The notes under the pieces: model-generated | The model's input: the letters and a program-made list of their open reading frames with translations, nothing else | Database searches by the model: none | What the model was told of the DNA's origin: nothing | Made by a program: the position numbers and the translations under genes | NCBI GenBank assembly: GCA_947561585.1 | Contig: CANNZV010000126.1 | Location: 1-64,000, forward strand | From: Caprella mutica | Lineage: Eukaryota; Arthropoda; Malacostraca; Amphipoda; Caprellidae | Direction of reading: 5' to 3' | Length of the DNA stretch: 64,000 bases | Shown: piece after piece, positions 54,688 to 64,000 of the stretch | Position numbering within the stretch: the stretch's first letter is position 1 | Layout of the letters: each line of letters opens with the position of its first letter

Positions 54688-54973
54688 GATGCACCCAGGT
54701 GTATCGAGTTGACTCTGTGGCTTTGTCTCTAAAGCGAAACACTTTGGTGCTGTTCGATGTACTTAAGTGTCTTAGCTATAAGTTTGTTAAAATGATGAGG
54801 GAAAAAAACAGTAGAGAATAATTCACTCATCATTTTAACAGACTTTTATAACTAAGACACTAAAGTGCATCGAACTGATGCACTTTAGTTCATCTAAACT
54901 ATAGTTTGATGCACTAAGGTGTCTCGCATTAGAGACAAAGCCATAGGGTGAACTCGAAACACCTGGGTGCATC
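54688..54973. repeat. Long imperfect hairpin, 286 bp
   Basis: GATGCACCCAGGTGT...ACACCTGGGTGCATC outer ends; arms pair over about 120 bp, with GTTCGATGTACTTAAGTGTC against GACACTAAAGTGCATCGAAC near the loop. The right arm has about 40 extra bases containing its own 13-bp perfect palindrome ACTAAAGTGCATC / GATGCACTTTAGT (54861-54891). Could be a MITE or a transcribed hairpin. Confidence 0.7.
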
Positions 54974-55640
54974 AGTTCGAGTTGTTTATTTTTCCCAGTG
55001 TGTGTTGAATTAAATCACATTTCAAATAATAGAACTTTGAAACTCTCGACATATATGGTTGTAATGTAGTTTGTTTTTTCAGCTAGTTTGTTGCAATGCA
55101 CACTTCATTATTATCTCAAGTTGATTGCTTTCCATAGCCTAGCATTCAGGATTCCTAAAGCAGCACGCCTCCCAGTCAATGATATAGTAACATTAAAAAC
55201 AATACCCTAAATAACTTATCCGCAATTAGCAATATTTTTAAAACTATATTGTAACTGGTAGTAACCTTTATTATTTAATCATAGAGGTACCACCCGGAAT
55301 ATACTTATAGTGCAGCCAACTAATAAAATTTAACTTCATTGCCAGGATGCTAATGCACCCCTTACCATGGAAAATGAATTCTAGGCATTTCTAGTGATGA
55401 ATTTTTCCAATGTAAAATCTACATTTGTTAAATCAGGGGTTGCTATATTTATTTATTTAAATAGTTTTCTTTGAAGATGAAAATATCTTTTTGATACATA
55501 ATCACTAAATTACTAATCAGTTCATTTTATATTCCCTGAAATATCTACTAAAAGATACCTATTTAGTTGAATAATAATAAGGTTCCCCTTGATTATTGCT
55601 TGTTTTCTTCAATCAAAAGAAAATTTTGTACTACATACTA
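54974..55640. other. No gene seen
   Basis: AT-rich, with a fragment related to the foldback element near 55060-55120 (AGTTTGTTGCAATGCACACTTCAT). Confidence 0.35.
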
Positions 55641-56299
55641 TTATATATTTGAAGGCATATCTATTAATAAAAGCTTATGCATCTTAGTATTCAGCTCTTA
55701 AAGCTTATAAAGCATAATCTGAAACGTTTTTACAGCCTTATTTATGGAGCTTATAAAGCATATTTTTAGAGCTTATAGAGCATATCTTGTAAGGCCTTAC
55801 AGTCACAGCCCTATTTATCAATAACTACTAATACTTACTAAACAGCTAGTGTCCTATTATTTATTAATTTATTTGTAGTTTCAATATTCCACCAAAAAAC
55901 TTTTTAAATTTGAATAATTAGTTTGATAAAATTTACTTGGGTCCACAGTTTAAATAGTTTTCTATGCAGGGGTCCAGAAGAAAACGGCATAGAATAGACA
56001 TTTACATGATAAAAATTGACCAAGAAGTGCATATTCCTCAGTTAGCATATATGCACACGTGCATATTATATGCTCTTGAAATATATGCAGAGGACTGCAT
56101 ATATGCAATATGCACAATGTCGCATCCCTACTTATTTCAAAGAAATTAACATAAAGCTAACCTGAACGCATATCATTGAGCATATAAGGCTAACCTGAAC
56201 GCACAAAAGGCACATGTTAAGCATAAAATGAATATTTTGAGGCATAAAAAGCATATATAATGCATAAAAACATTTCATAAAGAATATGATCACAACCCT
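55641..56299. mobile_element. hAT debris cluster
   Basis: Three hAT-type ends: GTCACAGCCCTA (55801-55812), GTCGCATCCCTA (56119-56130) and ATCACAACCCTA (56288-56299). 55813-56160 matches 32015-32425 including flank. Subterminal repeats are AGCTTATAAAGCATA at 55670-55790. Confidence 0.5.
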
Positions 56300-57002
56300 A
56301 TTAAAGAGCAATTAAATATGAATAATTATGGAAATGGTTTTTTATTATTTATTTAATTATTCTACAAAACTCGAGAAAACGCTATTCATGAAAAGCCTAA
56401 GAAAATTGACAGCACGAATAGCATTTAAAACTAATCCTATTTTCTAGGAAACTTTGAAGTACGCACGATAGGAAAAATATTTGTAGTTACGCGACCTAGA
56501 GTTAAGTAGAAACGAAGTCCGTGTGGATAGAAATCTACTTTGAAAAAGTTAAATTACGAATTTCTAAATTACTCCAATGTCAGCAATCACCAATCAGTAA
56601 AAATGAAAGGATTCATTTAATACTGACTTAAATAACCTAGTTCACTTATTTGAATTTTCAGTAATTCAGCAAGCAAGAAATCTGCTAATTTAGGGTATTT
56701 TGCAAATTTAAAATGCAATCTAAACTGAACTCAGGATTAAAGCTTTAGAATAGAAAGGTCCGAATTTTTAATAGAATATTAGAGGTTAAAATACTAGGGA
56801 ACATTTTCAAAATATGGAGATTTCATAGAGTATAAATATTTTCATTCAAACTGAAAATTCAAATGAATTTGATTTATGGGGAATGAAAACTGAAAGTTTA
56901 AAACTGAATAGCTTCATCTGTAAACTATACCTGAAGTGGTCATGTAGTTTGGAAACAAAAACACCTAGTGATAATAAAACCTGTGTATATATTAAAGGAT
57001 AC
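56300..57002. other. 3' flank of kinase copy E
   Basis: From about 56560 it is a reversed, diverged relative of the 3' flanks of B and D (CTTCATCTGTAAAC..CACTTGAGG-type blocks), showing the gene moved with its surroundings. No gene. Confidence 0.4.
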
Positions 57003-57008
57003 TTTATT
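57003..57008 (-). promoter_or_regulatory. Poly(A) signal of copy E
   Basis: TTTATT on the plus strand, AATAAA on the gene strand, 62 bp after the stop. Confidence 0.6.
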
Positions 57009-57069
57009 GATAAATTCGTAAACTTAAAAAAATTAAATATAATCTATGTAAAATATTAACAGTTAAAAT

Positions 57070-59099
57070 TTACTCTTCATTCAGAGCCTTAATAAATTCC
57101 TCGATATCTTCAGTTTGGAAAGACTCATTATCAGACATTTCAGAGAATAATGCAGAGAGACGAGAAGACATCAAATCTTTCCTACGTTTCACATACGCCC
57201 GTCTCCTAGTTTCAATAGCGGTCATCTCCTCAGACATAAAATCGGTTACTTTAAGGCAGTCATCGTCTTCGCACTTCACTTTGTACAAAGTATCAATCAT
57301 CATGATGTAACCAAATAGGTTCTTACGGTAATACTCCTTTACAAGTTCTTCCTTGGTGAAAGGTGCATCAAATTTAGCAGATTTGAGAACATTTTCGAAA
57401 GTGTCGTAGTAGTACTGCAAATAATCTTCAATATTGGCTTTCCGTGCTTCCCCGTTAAGGCAAGTGTAGAACAGGTGATTCAAATCCAGAGCAGGAGACC
57501 CAAGTCTAATCATTTGGAAGTCAATCAAAACGCAGGTGTTTATCTTTTCATCATCAGTCCTAGTAAAAAAAAACATTAAAGAAAATGTCAGTTAGTTTAA
57601 GTTTATTTCGTACCAATCTTAAAAATTACTTACTTTATTAAGAAGTTTGAAACCCAGGGTTCTCCATGATTCAACACCTTGAATTTGTCAGTGGTTCTTA
57701 ACAATTCTTCAAAAATTCGCTGAGAATGCTTTTTGTTTGTTTTGAAGAATTGAGCAATAGACTGCTGGTCATAGTCATTTGCTAGCTCAGCATAATGTTC
57801 GTAGGAATTAGGGAACATTCCAGCCTCTCTAGAATTTATGAATTGATTGTAGATCTCTTCTAATGCTTCAGCATCTATAGTGTGATTTTCCAGAGTCATA
57901 ACAGATGCTGCATGAAGCCTGGCCAATTCAGCGATGAAAACTTTAATTGCATCAATTTCTAAAGACTCCTTTCTGTCCAATGTATAATATCCTTCTGTAT
58001 TCATATTCTCCAGGAAGAGTATTTCATAGCCCTCAGTGAGGTCTATATGGAAGAACTTAGGAATACGAAGAGGGTTCTCATCCGCAGACTTAAGTTGTGC
58101 ATTCAGGAGAGGAAGAATTTCTCTATAGAAAGCACCCTCTTTCTTGAACTGCAGTGACATGACCCTATTCAACACAGCAGTCTTTTTCACCCCAGGGTTT
58201 TTCTTTACAAAAAGTTCATCTTTAACATGGTCACCTTTTACATAAGTCTCCAATAGTAGGCAGGATACATCAGAAGCAAAATAATCTCCAGTTTTCGTAC
58301 ATCTTTCATATCTATCTGAATCATAGTCTCCATCAGGATAAATTGATTTCATCACCCTCAACAAAATCTCTCTTGGGACACTGAACCTGGAACGAGAATC
58401 AGGAATTTCTTACTTAAGTTTATACTCTTCTTTCATTACTTTGTAGAGACTTTCCAGTTAAGAAAAAAGAACCGGCCGAATTAAATTATTAAATTAAAAT
58501 TTAAAATCTTAAATTCATTTACATTCTTCAAATGTGTATTACACTTAGATCAGCAGTTGATCTAATTAATAGAGCGTACATCTATCGAAATATAAGCAAA
58601 CCACGAACAATATTAAACTCAGCTAATCATATACTGCAAAATTAAATTGAGAAGAAATCATCCACAAATATAGAGTAAACTTGGTAAAGCCTATAATGGA
58701 CACCAGCATAGACTTAACAGAAGTAACAGAAGTTATTGGAAAAGCGAACGGTTTTCTCAAGCTCATAAAATTCAAATCATTTCTATGGAAGTTAACAAAT
58801 CAGCCAAAAGTATAGCTTCTGCCATACAAGCCCCTCCAAGAGATTGCAATTATTAAAGTTTTAGACATATACTTAAAATATAAATTTGGGATATCTAGAA
58901 TTTATTTATAAAAATCTTACGAGTTCTAAATAAGAAACCACAGGATAGCTAGTCTGGTATAGATTTTAAAAGTTTAACCAAAAGATAATACTGTAAAAGA
59001 TCCTAAATTACGAAATTCAAAAACATTTAAAATTTGTTTACCTACAAACTCCATAAAGGAACCATAACTCAGTAATACTTACGATTCTTCGGAAGCCAT
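57070..59099 (-). CDS. CHK kinase-like (EcKL) protein, copy E, 419 aa
   Basis: Exons 59083-59099, 57634-58386 and 57070-57559, with the same phase-2 GTAAGT introns as D and the same total of 420 codons. Starts MASEESFSVPREILLRVMKSIYPDGDY. Motifs FVKK (near residue 67), HGEPWVSN (Glu248) and IDFQ (Asp270). It is outside the two duplication units but shares upstream and downstream sequence, so it is an older duplicate; its exon 3 is closest to copy A while its exon 2 start is D-like. Intron 1 is 696 bp and lacks the AAAGGTCC MITE found in A, B and D. Intact and presumably functional; substrate unknown. Confidence 0.9.
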
Positions 59100-59156
59100 G
59101 TTAGAATTGAGAACCAAGATACTTTTGCTAAAACCTAATTTTGTATTACTCAGACA

Positions 59157-59161
59157 ACTGA
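59157..59161 (-). promoter_or_regulatory. Initiator-like TCAGT of copy E
   Basis: ACTGA on the plus strand, TCAGT on the gene strand, 58 bp before the ATG; conserved in B and D. Confidence 0.35.
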
Positions 59162-60140
59162 TGCTGTACTTTACAAATCTGTAGTCGGTAAGTGAGATTA
59201 CTTCTTAACAAACAAAATCAAATCGGAGAGCGTTCTGTTAAGAGAATTAATGCCAATCACAATTGTTCAGCACTGATAATTTGTTCATTATCAGACCTAT
59301 TCAATAATCTATAAAATAGCAATTATTGCACTGTATGTCAATATGATAATTTAAATATTTAACTGTTCAATTATGTCATTTCCGTGCTGATTATGTATGT
59401 AAATAGTAATGGTGAATACAGTCTTTGGTGTTTGTTTTCAATCAGCCACTATCTGACAGTTCCTGACCAATAAGGTGCAGTTTCATCTTGCAAAGAGAAA
59501 ATATTTTCTGAATTTGACAAAATCGAAACAGCAGGCAAAAAGTCAAAATGAAATAAATATATAAAGAGATTAGTATCACCATTAACATATATAACAATGA
59601 AAACTGTGGCAAAATCCTCTATCTTGCATAACAAATTTATACACAAATTGAACTTTTTCGTTATATATTATAGGAAGTTTTTAATTTTCTTAATGTGGAA
59701 CAATACGATTATACACCATGTAAGTACAATAAATAAATGCACTGTAGAACCTCCTTGGATAAGTACCAAATTGTTCTACAAATTGAAGAATAGTCCCTAA
59801 TTACGAATAATAATTTGAAATAGTCCCCAATGCATCTGAAAGCTTCAAAGAAAATTTATTGAGACATAGACTGAATAAAGTTTATCACACTTTGCAATCA
59901 AATTGTTTTCTATAATTAAATGAAGTTCCAAATTCCAATTATTAAAGAAGCAGTTTCTATTCAGTAAAAAACTAAAAATTAATTCTATTTTTGTTTTCTG
60001 CAAAATGCATTTGTAGCACCTTTATTAGTTCAGGTAAAATTTTCGGTAAATTCGATGCGCCATGGATATTTGATTAAAACAATTCGTAATCTGCATGTAA
60101 ATATGGAATAAGAGTGAGTTAGAATTAAATTACAAATTTA
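59162..60140. other. Upstream region of copy E
   Basis: 59162-59660 is the diverged, reversed relative of the B/D upstream region. About 59700-60120 matches, reversed, the 10540-11000 part of the A-B interval, without foldback element between. No second gene follows, unlike the A/B and C/D pairs. Confidence 0.5.
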
Positions 60141-60329
60141 ATAAAATTATCGAACAAATTAAACCAACCGATTTTTTTCTAAAACCTTTGCATTTGCTAT
60201 AGGTATCAGTTTGGTGCTGTTTAGATTTGAAAATTACCTTTGCTGAAAACATTACACCTGAGTATCTCTCCAGTTCTGATTTGAGAGGATATAGAAATAT
60301 CCTGATTAAATAAAAATAGAAAATATTAG

Positions 60330-60545
60330 GAGCATCATAAAAGCATATTTTAAAGCTTAAAATGCATATTTTAAAGCATAAAAAAAATAATTTAAAGCAT
60401 AAAAAGCATATTTTAAAGCACGAGAAGCACAATTTAAAGCATAAAAGCATATTTTAAAGCATAAAAAGCATATTTTAAAGAATAAAAAGCATATTTTTAA
60501 AATAATATACGTTAAGCATATCTCTAAAAGCATATTGTCCCAGCC
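60330..60545. repeat. AAAGCATA..AGCATATTTT subterminal array with hAT end
   Basis: Seven or so imperfect copies of AAAGCATAAAAAGCATATTTT (about 20-22 bp) ending in GCATATTGTCCCAGCCCT at 60528-60545. Same terminus as the GCATATGC elements but different repeat sequence. Confidence 0.65.
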
Positions 60546-60720
60546 CTCCCAGTAAACATTACAATGTTGGGCCAACGTTGGTCCAATTCAGAACGAAACA
60601 ATGCGCCAACGCTGTCATGCCGGTCTCGGTGAATTGGGCCAGCAAAGGCCAACGTATAAACGACTTATTGGTACCGGTAAAACTTAACGTTGCCGATGTT
60701 ATGCACAGGTGTATTAATTA
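60546..60720. repeat. Imperfect TTGGGCCAACGTTGG repeats, left block
   Basis: TTGGGCCAACGTTGGTCCAA, GCGCCAACGCTG, TTGGGCCAGCAAAGGCCAACG: short palindromic phrases. A related block lies at 62665-62860. Confidence 0.45.
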
Positions 60721-61372
60721 GATTACGCTGTACAGAACACGTAAGACAACAGTTACTTCTAACAATGTAGTAACTGTCCTACAAATACATTTTACAGATC
60801 GAAGTCAGGAAAAATATAACAAAAATTATTTCAAACGGGAAAAATAATTGTTCATACTAAATATATGAATTACCTAGAATGAAATAAATAAAGTGTTAAA
60901 TTAATAATTCAAGGGATAACAGGCCTATTTATACTAAATTGCCAGAAACTGATACAATCTCAAAGATATACTTAATTGAGGATATTAAATTGGCTATTTG
61001 GTGTGATTAAAGTTGGGAAAGATCGTTTGCACCTATTTCCTTTGATTTTCTGGCGATAACTGCCAAATAGAACCGGTAGACCAGTATAATAAATATACTG
61101 GTACTTCTTAAAATCGCTGAATTGGTAAAGGGGATCGTCCCCGAAGAAATCTCAAAATGTTATCATTTTTTTTATTGTGTAAATAGTTGCTTTATAACCT
61201 TCTTATAGTGTGTGCAAAATACCAGAGGTATCGTGTAACTCTAACCCCCCTGGGGAGAGGGAGAAAGGGAAAAGAGGGCCGGGGGTAGGGAGTCAATATG
61301 TACTCTAAAAACCATCTCTCATCCATTTATAATTCGTAATAATTAATTATCTCGCTATATCTGGTATCTAAA
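60721..61372. other. No gene seen
   Basis: AT-rich except a purine-rich G tract at 61245-61285. No supported frame. Confidence 0.35.
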
Positions 61373-62048
61373 GCCCCGTCCAGACGGTCAAATTTTTCAA
61401 AGAAGTGACAAACTTAATGACAAACTAAATGACGATAACTTCCTAGCGTCAGCAAACCGTCAAACTTTTCATCAGTTTTTTTATTCCAACATGTTGGATA
61501 TCGTCATCAAAAAGTTTGTCAAACTATTTGCTGACGATAAAGTTTGAAGTACACACTGACTTTCCGGTAATAATATTTTTTTATTTGCGCGTCATTTTAG
61601 TTTATTACAGCTAGGTACACCTACAAAAACCTCATTTTTTCAAACTTAGTATCTATCTAGTTACAATGACTGACGACAGACTTTTTAATACTTGGTTGTA
61701 TTAGAATGTATTAGATAGAAGTTATAGGTAGGCTACCTACGTTGTGAATTGTTTTCTATGATCTATTTTTGACTATCCTTTTCAAGACGATATTTTGTCA
61801 TTAAAAACAAATTATTTTTTCTGGTTTCTTACTGTTCTAAATTTAAAAAATATACATACCAAGTTATATAATTTTTATTTTCACGATATATAACATTAAT
61901 TTTGACGAAACTGACGCCAGTGAAGCTCAAACTTTTGGCGAGAAAATTTGACCGTGTAGACGCTCCTTGAAAACTGACGATAAGTTTGTCATTTAGTTTG
62001 TCATTAAGTTTGTCACTTCTCTAAAAAAATTTGACCGTCTGGCAGGGC
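61373..62048. mobile_element. MITE with CCAGACGGTCAAATTT termini
   Basis: Left GCCCCGTCCAGACGGTC and right GACCGTCTGGCAGGGC, with inverted homology of about 60 bp (GAAGTGACAAACTTAATGAC). Inside, GACGATAACTT and GTTTGTC phrases recur. 676 bp, non-coding; superfamily undecided because no clear target duplication is visible. Confidence 0.65.
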
Positions 62049-62221
62049 GGTCCACTAATAACACGCCCACTAAGGTTTGCAAAGAAATATTCCTCAGTTA
62101 CCCGCAGACCTTCACGAGAGTAGTGTGCTGCGTGCCAGATTATCAAATTTTGAATGGGAGATTACTCGTTACTTCAGATATCTACAAATCATGTAATTCA
62201 AAAGCCTAAGGATTTTTTTGG

Positions 62222-62469
62222 TAGAAGCTACGGTTATGAGCATTTGATTCTCCCCGGAGTTTTCTACAAACTGTGGAAGAGTTTTATTAAATTTTCGAAT
62301 TATTTTTCAAAATATTGAATTTTGAAATTTATATTTTTTCAATTTTTTTTCACTAAAAATTTCAATAAATCGAAAACCAATTAGAAAAATGAAAAAAAAA
62401 AACGCTTCCACAGTTTGTAGAGAATCTTGTGGAGAATCGAATGCGAAAAACCATAATATCATAGCTACA
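62222..62469. repeat. Foldback repeat with ~60-bp arms
   Basis: TTGATTCTCC..GTTTTCTACAAACTGTGGAAG on the left pairs with CTTCCACAGTTTGTAGAGAAT..GGAGAATCGAA on the right; A/T-rich loop. Confidence 0.55.
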
Positions 62470-62664
62470 AAATTGTAGTATCCATTTAATAATTTACACA
62501 CTGTTCGAAATTTGTTGAAATTCGAATAACTCGTTTTCTATGGGTCGAATCGAAAAATTGTCACGACACAAAAACATCTTAGAATTCATTTTATATATTT
62601 GAGCAAAGTTTCACAACCGTTGCTTCAATAAAAAAAACTTTTCAAAATCTGGGAACGGTGCCCT

Positions 62665-62860
62665 TAACCAATGATCCCTTCATTGGACCAGTGCTTTATG
62701 ACAACCGTTGGCCCAATGTCGTTTACCTTAAATTGGCCCACTGTGTAATAGCATTGGCGTGCCAATCCCCGATCGTGTCGTTACTTTGCCACCGTTTATA
62801 GACGTTGGCACTGTGCCGTTCCTGTTTATCACTGCATGATATTTGCCCCTGTTTCTCATA
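62665..62860. repeat. Imperfect GTTGGCCCAATG repeats, right block
   Basis: ATTGGACCAGTGC, CGTTGGCCCAATG, AATTGGCCCACTG, CATTGGCGTGCCAATC, CGTTGGCACTGTGCC. Related to 60546-60720; the two may be halves of one older repeat split by insertions. Confidence 0.45.
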
Positions 62861-63220
62861 CAGCTTTTTCTAGGCACGCCAATATCAGATATAATCTTTT
62901 TGTCATTATGCGCAGTTAAATCAAATGGATGGTTGCATTATCCATCTACTTCTCATTATATGTTTTTCAGTGTTTAACCGGGAGAACAAGTAAGAATCTA
63001 ATTAATTACTTGTTATAATGTATTTGTTTCAATATGTTCTATAATAAATTATGTTTCAATATCATATAGGTAGGATGTTTGTTCCAATCAACTTTATTAT
63101 TTTTGTGGCGTACCTACCTAAGTATTTATATTTCGTTCTGTAATCGTGAAATTATTTTATGTTATATCGATTAACATCATCTATCCTATTTCAATGGTTT
63201 TGCATTTATTGTTTGTATTA

Positions 63221-63320
63221 TTATTTGTACTAGGTACTTGTTATTTGTATGAGGTACTTATTATTTGTACTAGGTACTTTTTATTTGTACTAGGTACTTA
63301 TTATTTGAACTAGGTACTAT
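63221..63320. repeat. 20-bp tandem repeat, five copies
   Basis: TTATTTGTACTAGGTACTTA units start at 63221, 63241, 63261, 63281 and 63301, with one or two changes per copy. Confidence 0.9.
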
Positions 63321-64000
63321 CGCGGAAAAGTGTATCCGTCCAATTGCTGAGGCGCGCATGAATAATCTAGTTCCCACTGTACCACGGATTATCGTACGCT
63401 ACCCCAAATTCTCATTTTACCCCCGCATGTAAGAAATTTCGATTCTTTTCAATGCAGTGCGGGACATTTCGTCTTCAGCCGTCATGGTGAAGAGTCATCA
63501 AATTTCACTCTCTCTCTATTTAAAAACTTGTGTTTTATGCAGATCGAAAATTAGTCTTTCTTTAGATAATTTCACTTTAGCCTGGATAAGTTATTCTTCA
63601 GTCTTTCTAGCTGAGGACTCTATTTTTTATTGTCATGCTCATATGGAACTATATCTTTTACTTATACATTTGTAAATTAATTTTTTTCGCTTTAATTTTC
63701 TTAGTTCTAGATTCAAAATTTTAAGCTATATTTTTTAACTCTGTGAAAAATTGTTAATGCTATCATTTTTAGGCAGCTTAATCCTTGAAATTGAGATATT
63801 CGAAAGACTGATCAGATTTCTGAGCTAGTTGTTTTCTTCTTGTATATGAACTCTAAATATATTTACCAGTTGATTTTTTGCTGATAGCTGAGACTAAGTC
63901 CAGCTCAATATCAAGTGTTTCTGTTCTTGATTTCATTTCGAATTATAAATTCATCAATATTTCACAGATTTTCTTGAAATTGCTGATGGAATTTGCAATT
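63321..64000. other. Window end, no gene supported
   Basis: 63320-63480 is locally more GC-rich (GGCGCGCATG, CCCCGCATG). A 72-codon frame at 63457-63675 lacks any recognised domain; a promoter or first exon of a gene beyond the window is possible but unproven. Confidence 0.3.

Noticed and set aside
54554..54821. 88-codon frame at the left arm of the long hairpin
   Set aside because: Its second half is the hairpin arm itself, there is no domain, codon use looks random and no splice or promoter context supports it.
63457..63675. 72-codon frame near the window end
   Set aside because: No recognisable domain; the GC-rich stretch before it is suggestive of a promoter but not enough to call a gene.
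1..64000. tRNA or rRNA genes
   Set aside because: Looked for cloverleaf-like arms and conserved box B words by eye on both strands and found none convincing; a tRNA scan would settle it. The only tRNA-related sequence is the Copia primer site.

Overview
The window looks like nuclear DNA of an insect (arthropod at least; the order cannot be fixed from sequence alone). It is AT-rich and gene-poor, has GT-AG spliceosomal introns and AATAAA poly(A) signals, and is crowded with eukaryotic transposons. The only host genes I can support belong to one family of CHK kinase-like / ecdysteroid-kinase-like proteins (EcKL, PF02958 type, about 420 aa). There are five loci. Copy A (6576-9541, minus), copy D (36922-39546, plus) and copy E (57070-59099, minus) have intact three-exon reading frames. 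Copy B (18187-20752, plus) is broken by a nonsense codon and a frameshift. Copy C (32458-32825, minus) is a piece of exon 2. All complete copies carry HGEPWVSN where the family normally has HGD at the catalytic loop.

Layout: 1-6130 is a graveyard of DNA transposons (a pogo-like element, two mariner relics, hAT pieces). From 7539 to 31419 runs unit 1 of a large direct segmental duplication; from 32458 to 52721 runs unit 2. Each unit held a divergent kinase pair (A/B and C/D) followed by the same chain of hAT, MITE and foldback elements. After duplication the units diverged. Unit 1 received a 5.9 kb DIRS-type tyrosine-recombinase retrotransposon, a 2.2 kb hAT element and a TTAA-targeting MITE. 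Unit 2 received a 5.3 kb Copia element and a truncated LINE, and lost about 1.6 kb including the promoter and exon 1 of copy C. Because each unit preserves the empty sites of the other, insertion junctions can be read exactly. From 52722 on come foldback elements, a long hairpin, hAT debris, copy E and its upstream region, and MITEs.

The Copia element has LTRs that appear identical, a 5-bp target duplication, a tRNA-type primer site and one uninterrupted 1311-codon gag-pol, so it is very young and may be active. The DIRS element shows the expected split inverted termini and internal complementary region, an ORF1 that reads through two well-formed spliceosomal introns, and RT/RNase H, but its tyrosine recombinase stops before the catalytic part. 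The hAT elements form nested sets with 8-bp target duplications and carry arrays of the palindrome GCATATGC at an almost exact 20-bp pitch.

No tRNA, rRNA, CRISPR or prokaryotic feature was seen. The most unusual observations are the Glu-for-Asp kinase loop shared by the whole family, the 53-bp relic of a deleted promoter region found upstream of copy D, the exact DIRS empty site, and the 20-bp-phased palindrome arrays.
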